From Alisma plantago-aquatica (taxonomy: Eukaryota > Streptophyta > Magnoliopsida > Alismatales > Alismataceae), in NCBI GenBank assembly GCA_963693085.1, contig OY856410.1, positions 1,391,251,363 to 1,391,315,362 on the forward strand: 64,000 bases of DNA, written 5' to 3'. Under the pieces are notes generated by a model. The model saw only the letters and a program-made list of their open reading frames with translations. It did no database searches and was not told the origin of the DNA. Position 1 is the first letter of the stretch. Every line of letters begins with the position of its first letter. Both the position numbers and the translations under genes were made by a program. Below, in pieces: positions 25,050-34,952 of this stretch.

Positions 25050-26610
25050 GCTGCCCTTGCTCTCCTCTCACTCATTGAAGTGATGGTTGAGTGTTCTTTT
25101 ATTTGGTTTTATTCCTGAAGTTCTGTGAGATGGATGCTTGTTCCTATGATGATCGTTATCTCTTTCTTCTTTGGCCTGGATGCCTTTGCTCCTCTCTTGC
25201 TCAATGAGTGATGGTTGAGTTGTTTATTCATCCTGTTCTTTGGTTCTTTCTGGAGTTTGTGGCTGGAATTTTGGTTTTTTGCTTCTTGTCTACTGAGGTT
25301 GGTTCATCCTGCTTGCTGCTCCCCTCTCACTCAAGGAGTGAAGGTCGAGCTGTTGGTGGATATATATGGTTGCTATTTGAGTTCAGAATGAAGTTTTTCT
25401 CTTGGTTTTTTGATGGCTTTGAAGTGGTTTCGAGAATTTTCCTTTACAGGTTGAGGCTGCCTCTGCAGTTTAACCTGAAGATTTTATTCCTGGCCTGGAT
25501 GCTTGTTTCTGATGGGTCTTGGTTCTTGATCTTCCCTTGCTGGTTCTGACAGATTTTGGGTCTGATGATCCCTTTCTCCCTGGTAGTGATGGCTGAGGAG
25601 CTTTGAGTTAGCCTGCTGGATACTCCCCTCTCACGAAGTTGAAGTTTAGGGTTATGGTTTTGAATTTCCTTTTGCTGGCTTGAATTTGAAGATCTGGTCA
25701 TGGATGTTTGAGGATCATATATTTATTCCCTATCTCTTCTTATAGATGGATTCTTTTTGTATAGACAGTTTCTTTCCTTACAGTTGGTTCACTTTGAGTA
25801 CCAACAAGTTTTGTATTTCCCATAAACAAAAATGAAAAAAAGCAACAGAGTTTTGGCTGACCAAAAAAAAAAGATAAATTATGCATACGAGTTTATAGTT
25901 TAACAATTTTCTCTATACTAGTGTCCAGAATATATAAGCCTAGTCCTTAACTTATGGATATGGAGTTTTCTTATTGAATCTATTCTTGGGAGAGAGGCTT
26001 ATTTAAAATCTAGGCTGAAACATGATTGCCATGTTAGCTCGATTATTCGTAATGGTACTTGGTACATTAAAGAACACAGGATGAATAAAAGGCCTTTTGA
26101 CTTGATTTCCATCTAGAAGCTTCCTCTAGGTGGAATTTATCTGCCAAGAATTTATGGAATAGAATCAAAGGTGACTTCTATTGTCTTATATCTAACCATT
26201 GAGTGAGACCGTTCTCCTCCTTCTACTACTCCCCTCTCACCCTTGGGTGATGGTTGAGTTTGGCCTGGTTGTTCTTTTGTGATGGTTGCTCCCCTCTCTC
26301 TGCTTATTGCAGTGATGGTCGAGTGTTTGCTTCTTGGGATTTGTCTAATAATGGTTGAGTTTTGTTTGCTGGATGCTCCCCTTTCTCCTAGAGTGATGGT
26401 GTGATCTTTTTTGGGGGTTCTGAGGATGACCTGCTTCTGTAAGGCCCTTGTTTTTCTATCTTCTGGTTCTGTTTTAGGCGCATGCTCTGGGTTTTGAGAT
26501 GCAGAGTTTCTGTTTGGCTATTTGGTCTTGATGCTGGCATCCTTGGGGTGCTCTAGCCTGCTCCCCTCTCATTCATATAATGATGGTTGAGTTTGTCTGG
26601 GCTTGACACC
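25050..26610 (+). repeat. Repeated CTCCCCTCTC / TGATGGTTGAG module in LINE 3' UTRs
   Basis: At least eight copies of a module of the form GCTCCCCTCTC, a short ACTC-loop-GAGTG hairpin, then TGATGGTTGAG occur near 25055, 25190, 25320, 25585-25630, 26228, 26289, 26376 and 26561. They cover both LINE copies. Spacing is often 60-135 bp. Loop sequences differ while the arms and the flanking boxes persist. Confidence 0.7.
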
Positions 26611-27060
26611 ACCTTCTCTTAATGTCTTGGTGAAGCCTCTTCTCTTGGCTTTCTGAGGATGTTTTGTGTTACAAGGTTTCTGTTGATGAGGCATGTTTCT
26701 CGTTTCTATTTTGGATGATGGTTTGGTGGACTGTTTTGGATGTTGTTCTGTCCTGGGAAGTTCTTTTGCACAGCCCCCTCTCAGTTGTAGAAGGATGCTT
26801 TTTGTGTTGGGCACTAGATATCCGATCCTTGGTGTTTTTCTGTTGTTGGTGATATCCTGTTGCTGGTTTAGTTCACTGCTGCTATGGAGTGACGAGGCTG
26901 CTATGCTGCAAGTTCACTGCTGCTTTGGCCAAAGATTCCCCAGCCTTGATGGGTCTCATGCTGTTGTTTCATGTTTCTTAGCCCATTCTTTAGGGCTGGT
27001 TTGATGGGGTTTTTTCTGTTGTTGCCTTTGATCTGGGCTTTTCCTTCTTCGCTCTCATTT
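25915..27060 (+). mobile_element. Second LINE remnant
   Basis: The first 280 bp resemble LINE ORF2 just before the zf-RVT domain (GREAYLKSRLKHDCH, then IIRNGTWYI, which aligns with VMIDNGIW in the upstream copy). The zf-RVT domain is missing, and the sequence passes directly into a 3' UTR with the same modules as the first LINE. Ends are approximate. A 40-bp near-direct repeat (27063-27136, around AATCAATAAGCAATCATG) follows and could be a duplication from insertion. Confidence 0.6.
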
Positions 27061-27185
27061 AGGAATAGAAAATCAATAAGCAATCATGTGTGTGCATTGG
27101 GGAATAGAAATTCAATAAGCAATCATGTGTGTGCATGTACGTAATTAATTATCAATGTGTTTATCATTTGTATAAATGTTAGTGT

Positions 27186-27188
27186 GTG

Positions 27189-27230
<42 letters not shown>

Positions 27231-27245
27231 TATATATATATGTAA
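27186..27245. repeat. AT microsatellite
   Basis: This is a run of TA repeats with two AAATA interruptions. Confidence 0.9.
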
Positions 27246-27539
27246 TATTTGTATTTATATACACATTATATTTTCTGTATTACATCTGACTTCTTCCCAA
27301 CTATTTTGACCAATCTTTCACCAAGGATCATGAATTAACATTTGGAGGATTTGATCAGCGTTCTCACTCTACTAGTAAAGGCATAGGAACTTCTTGGATG
27401 TGATTCATGTTTATACTTTTACTGGTAAAGGGATAAGTATTTTTTTGGTTCTGTACCTATGTGATGTTTAGTTTGAAATCCTGCATTACTTTCCATTATG
27501 ATGTTCATCTATTAATGAAAACTATATTTTGGTTAACAG
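27246..27539. other. Unassigned, probably intron of captured RPN1 fragment
   Basis: No clear coding block is seen. A frame at 27287-27400 is open for about 35 codons but resembles nothing I know. The end (TTTTGGTTAACAG) is a good splice acceptor for the RPN1-like exon that follows. Confidence 0.4.
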
Positions 27540-28088
27540 TATGCGAAGCAGGTTCTTACTTCGTCTAGTGACCACCTGTAGAAGAAGCAATTTGCTTATA
27601 TTTTAGCCCAACAAGTATGTCTTCTTTCGAACTTGAGCTTCCAGTAGCTTAGTGATACCATTTGCGTTCACCTCATTTTATTATGGGTTGATGCTAAAAT
27701 CGTGATATCTGAAGTGGTTCTTGAAGTATTGCACCTTGTGAAATGCATTACATTGCTGCTTGAAAATATTTGAACTGAAAAACTCAAAACCTTTTTATTT
27801 ATTAAATAAATTCTTTGCTTGGTGAGAGGATGAACAAGTGCACTTTTAAGATATTTCAAGTGTGTTTTGTTGCTTTTAAATGGTATTTAATACTAAACAG
27901 ATTCTTTATTTTCTTTTCTTCAAATCTAGGGAGTTGTATTGGAGCTTGACGAAGAAATGTCGGCAGATGATGATGAAAGAGAAGCTTTGCAAGAAATTAT
28001 AAATAATACAAAGTTAAGTGAAGGGTATCTTGCTCTTTCCTGTGATCTTGAAGTTATGGAGCCAAAATCTCCTGAGGACATTTACAAG
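27540..28088 (+). pseudogene. Captured fragment of 26S proteasome subunit RPN1 (PSMD2)
   Basis: Two exon-like blocks are separated by an intron. 27540-27614 encodes YAKQVLTSSSDHL, a stop at 27579-27581, then KKQFAYILAQQ. After a GT...AG gap (27615-27929), 27930-28088 encodes 53 codons containing ELDEEMSADDDEREALQE and NNTKLSEGYLAL. Plant RPN1 has the same order (KQVFTSC-DLLKKKQF, then FELDEEM-ADDDDREALQ-IVNNTKLSEGYL). RPN1 is a base subunit of the proteasome lid-base particle that docks ubiquitin receptors. Only about 80 of some 890 residues are present, with an in-frame stop, so it is a genomic (intron-containing) fragment, not a gene and not a processed copy. Confidence 0.87.
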
Positions 28089-28577
28089 GTGTGCATATAT
28101 TTTTTTTGCAGCAGTTTTGTTATGTTCTATTGTAGTTTATAAACTGATTAAACATACGATCCTCAGTATTAACATTCACTAACCACACCTTTTACAAGCG
28201 ACTTACAAGACAGACTGACACCACCTAACTTGAGCCAGTTGCATCATACCTTTCAGAAAATTACTTGAATGAGATTGAGTTGTGTTCGAGGTACTTGTTA
28301 GAGGGGTTGTTGCAAGCCATATCGCGGTAATGTCTTCCCTTGTTTGTGCATGATCCAAACCTCAATTTGTTCAACATTACTAGATCCAATGGCAAATTCA
28401 AATCTCTAAAGTTTGCAGCATGTAATTTCGTAACTGTCTTAGATTTTAACAAAAAGAGCTACTGAGCAGTCTCTTCTACTTTTTCTGGACTAGGCAGAAC
28501 CCCCTTTTATTTGACCCTTTCATTATTTTATCAATTAAAATTCTCTTTAATATAATGATTTATTTTCATGATATGGT
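28089..28577. other. Unassigned spacer between captured fragments
   Basis: It begins with a GTGTGC donor-like end of the RPN1 block. A plus-strand frame at about 28347-28462 (HDPNLNLFNI through NKKSY) is open and could be part of a fourth captured gene, but I do not recognise it. The rest is AT-rich. Confidence 0.3.
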
Positions 28578-28679
28578 ATAAAGTTTAAGTTTCCATCATA
28601 AAAGTATTCAACAACTACTTCTGTAAGTTATTTTACTAATAGTGTCCTGCATTTAAAAGAGTGTAATTTATTAGTATAT
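28578..28679 (+). repeat. Left arm of inverted repeat flanking the ABCB fragment
   Basis: The 102-bp arm is closely complementary to 30008-30110 with few mismatches. Its inner end touches the broken start of the ABCB block at 28682. Confidence 0.85.
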
Positions 28680-28681
28680 CA

Positions 28682-29718
28682 ACCAGCGCTCTGGATGCTG
28701 AATCAGAACATGTTGTGTAGGAAGCACTCGATCGAGTAATGAAAAACAGGACCACAATGATTGTTTCTCATCGCCTGAGTATTTTTAGGGATGCAGATAC
28801 CATCGCAGTCATCCAACAAGGGTCCATTATGGAGAAAGGTAAGCACTAAATGTCCTGTCTCTTCTTTTTATATCTAGAAACTATGTTCTCTCATCAAGTT
28901 CATATGATTGTTGTATGCGAACTGTGCATGAGACGAATCTGGTGCCATGACAAACCATAAAATCTTCTACTAAGATATTCCTTTCATTGAGATTAATATA
29001 ATTGCACTATTTTATCAATTCATTTGTACTTATTGATTACCTCATAGGGACACAAGAAAAACTTGTTCAAGATCCAAATGGAGCTTACTGCCAGCTAATT
29101 CACCTTCAAGAAATGAACAAGGATTTGGATAAAGATGCATCCTCAAACCCCAACAGTATGTCAATGGATAGACGACAGTCATTGTTCTCTTGCTGGGAGA
29201 AAAATCACAGGTGTGAAGTACGTGTATATTTTTTTGGGATTTCATGTTAAATATGTACTCGCTCATTGGTTACTATTAAGATAAGAAACCCAGGAGATCA
29301 CTGTACCTAAGAAATTGTTTGACTATAAACTAAACAGTATTAAAGAAGTCAGTTTAGTGTTTCTATGGTTTATTTCTTACATTTTCTTTAGTTATTATCA
29401 GTGTCTTGAAATATAATTTACAGAATATGTTTAACGTTTTCACGTCTTCCATAGGTGTTCTTCGGACTGACAATGGCAGCAATTGGAATTTCTCAATCAA
29501 GCTCCTTAGCCCCTGATGCATCTAAAGCCAATTCATCTTCAGCTTCTGTATTTTTAATTCTTGATAGGAAACCAGAAATTGATTCCAGTGGGGACTCTGG
29601 TAACACCTTATCGCTTATGAAGGGAAATATAGATTTACAGCATGTTAGCTTCCGATATCCTTCTCGACCATATGTCCAAATATTCTAGGACTTATCCTTC
29701 TCAGCCGTATCAGGAAAG
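28682..29718 (+). pseudogene. Captured, internally deleted ABCB (P-glycoprotein type) transporter fragment
   Basis: Block 1 (28682-28838) gives the D-loop and switch region of the first ATPase domain (TSALDAESEHVV, stop 28718-28720, then [20 protein letters not shown]). Block 2 (29048 to about 29210) gives the linker (KLVQDPNGAYCQLIHLQEMN). Block 3 (29455-29718) gives the end of the second membrane domain and start of the second ATPase domain ([17 protein letters not shown] to [10 protein letters not shown], stop 29686-29688). It ends at the conserved SGK splice point before Walker A. GT and AG borders are retained. Block 3 should be separated from block 2 by roughly 300 codons but follows after 245 bp, so a large internal deletion has occurred. 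ABCB proteins export auxin and lipophilic compounds at the plasma membrane; this piece cannot. Confidence 0.88.
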
Positions 29719-30007
29719 GTAAATTATGATCTATGCTTATGAACAAATGCATCTTATAACTGAAGAAATTCTTTTTCCTTCATGAGATGCAGATATCTTT
29801 TAGTCTATTGTTTTAGCTATCTAGACATTTGAATTTCCATTCTTTGTTTATGGAAAATAATTCTATTAAAAGTGACAGATAGTGGATCGACATACCATGA
29901 ATTCGTGGTTCCTTCAACATTTATGCACAAAAAAGAAAAGATACACAGTATCCATAATGTCTATGTAACGACTAGAGTTTGATCTACCAACATATGTTTT
30001 ACTTAGT

Positions 30008-30110
30008 ATATACTAATAAATTACATTGTTTTAAATGCAAGACACTATTCAGTAAAATAACTTGCAGAAGTAGCTGCTGAATACTTTTATGATGGAAACT
30101 TAAACTTTAT
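30008..30110 (-). repeat. Right arm of inverted repeat flanking the ABCB fragment
   Basis: It is the reverse complement of 28578-28679, including the block AAAATAACTT-CAGAAGTAG. The two arms enclose 1.33 kb. Confidence 0.85.
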
Positions 30111-30117
30111 GCAATAA

Positions 30118-30546
30118 TGTTGAATAAAGTTGTTGCTGAGAAAGAAGAAACACTTGAGATCCTCGAATCTTGAAAGAAAACAATAGAGAATCTAAGCCAA
30201 CAATTAGCTTGTGAAGGAGAGGAGCTTCAGTCGCAGGTTAGTTATTTCCTATCTGTTACACACATGTGCCATATAATAGTTATAACTCTAAATTTTTCTT
30301 CTCGTAATCCATTGACTGATGTTATCTTTTATTCAGATATATAAGATCTTTGAAGAGAACAACAAACTCAATGAGAAGTATCAAAACACAAAAGAGGAAC
30401 TTGAAGCAGTTATAGCTACATTGGGAGCACAACTAGAAGAGGAGAATTTACAGGAGAACTATTTAAGTAGGGAAGTTGAGAGTCTCAAGACTGAAATCCT
30501 CATCAAGTCGGAGATGGAAGCAAGAATATCAGAACTTGAGCAGTGA
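30118..30546 (+). pseudogene. Captured fragment of a long coiled-coil protein (CIP1/USO1-like)
   Basis: Block 1 (about 30118-30236) encodes VAEKEETLEILES, a stop at 30172-30174, then KKTIENLSQQLACEGEELQ. After a GT...AG intron (30237-30336), block 2 (30337-30546) encodes 69 residues of heptad-rich sequence (KLNEKYQNTKEELEAVIATL, VESLKTEI, ISELEQ) and ends in TGA. The composition and repeat pattern resemble plant COP1-interactive-protein-1 or USO1-like proteins, but coiled coils are easily confused and the name is tentative. The splice signals mean the copy came from genomic DNA. Confidence 0.6.
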
Positions 30547-30894
30547 TTGCTCTCTGTTGGGTGGCAGGGTGGTCATGCTTCCCTATGTGATTGGCTAAAG
30601 GAGTGACAAAGTCATTGGCTAAAAGGAGTGACAAAGTCAAAATGTAGATATATATTTATATTGAAATTTGTATTGATTAAGGGAAAAGGCCCATGTCCTT
30701 CCCTATGTGATGAACAATTTTTCTATGTGAAATAAAAAGAAATGTTTCAAAGGAGTGATTTATTATGTTTGTTGTGTCTTATTAACTAGATGAGTTACTA
30801 AAAATATCATTTGGGTCTGATAAAAGAAGGGTAAAACCTCATTGACAAACAAATAAATATACATCACAGTTGTAATTCATGGGAAATTAAGTAT
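30547..30894. other. Unassigned sequence after the captured fragments
   Basis: There is a short direct duplication (ATTGGCTAAAGGAGTGACAA, near 30590 and 30615) and two copies of CTTCCCTATGTGAT. No coding signal is seen. It joins the captured fragments to the repeat array. Confidence 0.4.
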
Positions 30895-31250
30895 ATTTGT
30901 GAAGGCCCTAGAACCTCATAGACAGTTGTGAAATTAGCCTTCACAAATGTATTTGGGAGGCCTGGGAAGTCTTTTTGTGAAGGTCAAATAGTCCTTCAAA
31001 AATGTATTTTTGAAGGCCCTAGAACCTCATTGAAAGTTGTGAAATTAGCCTTCACAAATGTATTTGGGAGGCTGGGAAAGTCTTTTTGTGAAGGTAAAAT
31101 AGTCCTTCAAAATAGTATTTGTGAAGGCTAGAGTCTCTCATCAAAGTATTTGTGAAGAGGCTTTTAGAGTAGGACTTTTTGTGAAGGAATGCCCTTCAAC
31201 CGAATTTCTTTTTGAAGGAGTTAATGTACATTTGTGAAGGAATCATCCTT
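30895..31250. repeat. CACTA-like subterminal repeat array
   Basis: The motif CCTTCACAAATG and its reverse complement CATTTGTGAAGG, with shorter TTTGTGAAGG forms, recur about a dozen times in both orientations. A unit of about 110 bp starting GAAGGCCCTAGAACCTCAT is repeated (30902 and 31011). Mixed-orientation short repeats near an end are characteristic of CACTA elements. The terminal CACTA bases themselves are not found; the array stops where the inverted copia piece begins. Confidence 0.6.
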
Positions 31251-31254
31251 ATGT

Positions 31255-31435
31255 GTAAAAACTTGATTTTGCACAAAACATGAGGTACCGACAGCTTTAG
31301 TCCAAAACTTCTTTGGAGTGTCATACTCTAGAAGCATGGTCCTAGCCATCTCCTATAGTGGCATATTATTCCTCTCTACAACCCCATTTTTTTGAGGTGT
31401 TCGAGGTGAAGAGAAGTTGTGTGCATGCATAACCA
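31255..31435 (-). pseudogene. Inverted integrase piece of element D
   Basis: Read on the minus strand from about 31432 down, it gives HNFSSPRTPQKNGVVERNN, one stop, EMARTMLLEYDTPKKFW and CFVQNQVF. This is the copia integrase core (SPRTPQQNGVVERKN in intact copies), with the catalytic-region Glu of VVER retained. It is in the opposite strand to the rest of D, so a local inversion joined it to the segment beginning near 31473. Confidence 0.85.
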
Positions 31436-31472
31436 GATTCTTGACAAAAATATTCAAAAATATCATTTTCAA

Positions 31473-32070
31473 ATTATCCTTGAAGAAAACCACCTATGAG
31501 TTATGGCGTAGTAGGAAGCCTTCTTTCGAGTATTTCCATGTTTGGATGTCCATATTTCATTTTGAATATATAAGATTTTCTCAACAAGTTTGATCTGAAA
31601 TCTTACAAGGCTTTCTTTCTTGGCTATAGCACTACTACCAAGGCTTATAGAGTATTTAATGTTGATCTTGCTAAAGTAGAAGAATCCATAAATGTTAAGT
31701 TTATTGAGACTAACCCCTCTCTTCATAAAGATATTGTTCCAAATGATGATGTTGCAGGTTAAGTAATTCCTATTCTAAAAGAGCTCAACATCACCCAAAA
31801 GGGAAAAGAGGTGGTCTCTCAAGAAGAAGAAAAAGATGAAGAGAAGAAGGATCCAACTCCCCAATTTGCAAAGAACAATCCAAAAGAGCTGATTCTAGGT
31901 GATCCATTTGAAAGAGTGAAGACGTGGGCTGCATTCAACAAAGAACAAGCCAACAATGCCTTCATCTCACAACTCGAGCCAAAGAACGTCAAGGAAGCTC
32001 TTGGGGATGATGAATGGATCCGAGCTATGCAAGAAGAGTTGGATCAATTTGAAAAGAACAAAGTATGGAC
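31473..32070 (+). pseudogene. Element D integrase C-terminus and RT start
   Basis: The segment opens with LKKTTYELWRSRKPSFEYFH (integrase GKR-region neighbourhood). It shifts frame after QQV at about 31590 into FDLKSYKAFFLGYSTTTKAY and VEESINVKF, then has a stop near 31761. From 31811 an open frame of 87 codons continues through an acidic spacer to DEWIRAMQEELDQFEKNKVW, the start of the copia RT (RVT_2) domain. It is cut exactly there by C1. The frame resumes at 44645 in the same domain. Confidence 0.85.
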
Positions 32071-33417
32071 TGTTGGCTAAATGGACATCATTTAAATCCC
32101 TTTGTTTTGATAATGACAAACATTTCATTCTTGTGGATCTAACGTGCTACTTGAGTGTTGCACGAACAAGGTGGATGACAAACCTTTGGAAGATCTATAT
32201 GCTTCAAAATGCTTTAATTTTATGATTGTAATCAAATGTAAAACTTGCACAAGTATATAATGTACAAGTACTTAGATATCATGTAAATAAAGCATTTAGA
32301 TCTTCCCTAGCCACACACACCACTTAGATAGGTCATACCCTACAATAGTGTCACAACTGCACACTGATACACACACTTAGTACATAGTTTAAAACATTGA
32401 AACAGAGTCATTCTCGGTGGACAAACTTCTCGACCAAGACACTCTCGGTCGATCAATTCCTCGACTGAGAATTGACTCAGATAGCTGTTAGACCTAGCAG
32501 ACAAGGTGGTTGGGAGTTAGAATCGAACTTTATATACACTTGCTCCAGACCATCCCTCGGTCGACGAACTCCTCGACTGAGAGTCTCTCAGTCGACAAAG
32601 ACTTCGACCGAGAAGGTGTTTGTCTGCACTTTTCAGAACTAATTAACTAGTCGTTGCTAAAGCAATTAGTGGATACCTAACGGCTAGTTAAGCACTAAGA
32701 ACCCCCTAGAAAGTGTCTAGAACGTCCTTAAGCACTCATAGGCCATTCCTATAAATAGGGCATGCCTTAGGGCACCCAAAACACACTTGTGCAACACTTG
32801 AGCATACATACTTGCAATTGGCAATCTGTTCCTATGAGAAATTGAGCAACTCCAACATTTGCTATTCATTTCCATTGCTCTAAATTTATCTCCTATAGGC
32901 TAGAATCTCCTACCCACTGCACTTCCACTTTCACTTCCACTTCCATACACATTGGTTAGGAGATCAAAACGTTTGATATAGGAAATCAAGCCTTGTGCTA
33001 CAACGGTAATTGTAATTTCCATTTTCCTTCTTATTCTTTCTTATTGCTTGTACTCTCCTTGCTAATCCTAGGGTTGGAGACTATAGATTGGAGAGGGTTT
33101 ATCTTCTCATGTGGAGAAGGGTCTTCTTGGTGGAGGAGGACTTTGGACTACTTCAAGAAGGTTGTCTCAACGGGAAGCTACTTCAAGAGGAAGGCTACTT
33201 CAAGGGGGAGCTTGAAGTTACTTCAAGGAAGGCTGCTTCGAGGTTGGTGGGACTACATCTAGGTGAAGGCTGTCCAAAGGGTGGTGAAAGTATTTGTAAT
33301 TTTATGTCACATCCTTGTGAGGTAATAAAATTTAAATACTTTCAAATTCCCAATTGGAAACAATTGGGTAGTTGACTGACTCCCTTAGTTTTTGCTAGGG
33401 GTGGAACCACTCTAAAC

Positions 33418-34905
33418 TATTGGCTAAATTGACATTAGCATAATCCCTTTTGTTTTGATAATGACAAACATTTCATTCTTGTGGTTTTAACGTGCTATTT
33501 GAGTATTTCAGGAACAAGCATATAAGGTGGTGGATAACAAAGACTTGGAAGAAACAATTTGATAAAATCGTTTTATTTTCATGATTGTAATCAAATGTAA
33601 ATGCTTGTACAAGTATATAATGTACAAGTAATTAGATATTATGTAAATGAAGCGTTTAGATCTTCCCTATCCACTCACAACACTTAGATAGGCCATTCCC
33701 CAAGATAGTATCACAATTGCACATTGATACACACACTTAGTAAATGAATACATTGAGTCAGTAATATTCTCGGTCGACAAATCGTCGATCGAGAAAATAT
33801 CGGTCGACAAATCTTCGACCGAGAAACTCTCGGTCGACAAAATCTTCGATCAAGAATAGACCCTACTAGCCGTTAGACCCAGCAGACAAAGTGGTTGGGA
33901 GTTGGAAATGAACGTTGTAAACACTTGCTCCAGGAGGTCCCTCGGTCGACAAATCTTCGACCGAGAAGGACTCTCGGTCGACAAATTGTCGATCGAGAAA
34001 AGTTCTGTCTGCACTTTTCAGGGTCAATTAACTAGCCGTTGCAAATGCAATTAGTGGACACATAACGGCTAGTTGAGCACTAAGAACCCCCTAGAAAGTG
34101 TCTAGAATGTCCTTAAGCACTTGTAGGTCATTCCTATAAATAGGACATGCCTTAGGACACCTAAACTCACCTAAGCTACACGTGTGCTACACTTGAGATT
34201 GAATACTCATTGGCAATCTGTTTTGAGCAATAGAGCAATTCCTACATTGGCTATTCATTCCCATTGCTCCAACTTCGTGTCCTATAGGCTAGTATCTCCT
34301 ATCCACAACACTTACACTTCTACATACATTGGTTAGGAGATCTAAACGCTTGATATAGGAAATCAAGCCTTGAGCTACAAGTGGTATTGTAATTTTTATT
34401 TTCTTTCTTGTTCCTTTGTATCTTTTGTATTCTCCTTGCTACTCCTAGGGTTGGAGGCTGCGGATTGGAGAAGGTTCTTCTCGGAGGAGAAGGTGGACTT
34501 CAAGCTACTTCAAGAAGGCTATCGCAACGGGAAGCTACTTCAAGAAGGTTATTGCAATGGGAAGCTACTTCAGGAGGAAGGCTGCTTCAAGGTTGGTGCA
34601 ATTGCTTCTAGGTGAAGGCTGCTTCAAGGTTGGTGTGATTACTTCGAGGTGAAGGCTGCTTGAAGGGTTTAGGGAGAGAATTGTAATTTTATGTAAAGTC
34701 CTTGCGAGGTAATAAAATTAAATTCTTTCCAAATCCCGGTTGGGTAAGCAACCGGGTAGTGGACTGACTGCCTTAGTATTTGCTAAGGTAGGAACCACTC
34801 CAAATCCTTGTCCCTTGTCCAATATTTTTGTGATTGGTTGTTTGAGTTAAATAATTGTTTAAAATTGTTTAAAACTCTATTCACCCCCCCTCTAGTAGTT
34901 TTTTA
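33418..34905 (+). repeat. 5' LTR of C2
   Basis: It aligns with 38058-39546. Motif clusters are at 33769-33853 and 33941-34000, followed by CCTATAAATAGG at about 34133-34144. The transcribed part holds imperfect repeats of GGGAAGCTACTTCA (34490-34570), and AATAAAATTAAATTC near 34711 is a likely poly(A) signal. Confidence 0.92.
33769..34000. promoter_or_regulatory. CTCGGTCGA inverted-pair clusters upstream of C2 TATA box
   Basis: Pairs of the form CTCGGTCGA-CAAATCT-TCGACCGAG occur five times, in two groups. They would form a 9-bp stem or a two-site binding unit. They lie about 135-365 bp upstream of the TATA box. The same set is in the 3' LTR, and variants are in both C1 LTRs. Confidence 0.75.
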
Positions 34906-34906
34906 A

Positions 34907-34924
34907 TTGGTATCAGAGCAGGCT
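34907..34924 (+). other. Primer binding site of C2
   Basis: TTGGTATCAGAGCAGGCT follows the LTR end by one base and matches initiator tRNA-Met. Confidence 0.9.
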
Positions 34925-34952
34925 TCAAGGAACCCTAACCAGGTCTTGAAGA

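Larger units (their letters stand above)
23521..25872 (+). mobile_element. 5'-truncated LINE (L1-type)
   Basis: It holds the end of ORF2 with the zinc-binding RT-associated domain, a long 3' UTR, and an A run at 25863-25872. It interrupts the DUF4216 part of the CACTA transposase. The junction near 23521 is judged from the change of protein similarity and may be off by some tens of bases. I could not recognise a target duplication. Confidence 0.75.

Noticed and set aside
26693..27004. 103-codon frame rich in Phe, Leu and Ser
   Set aside because: It lies in the T-rich LINE 3' UTR with module repeats; open frames are expected there by composition.
34370..34615. Frames encoding LLQEG- and NGKLLQE-type repeats in C2 and C1 LTRs
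   Set aside because: They are translations of the GAAG/CTTC repeats in the LTR transcript leader; the frame is not kept between C1 and C2.
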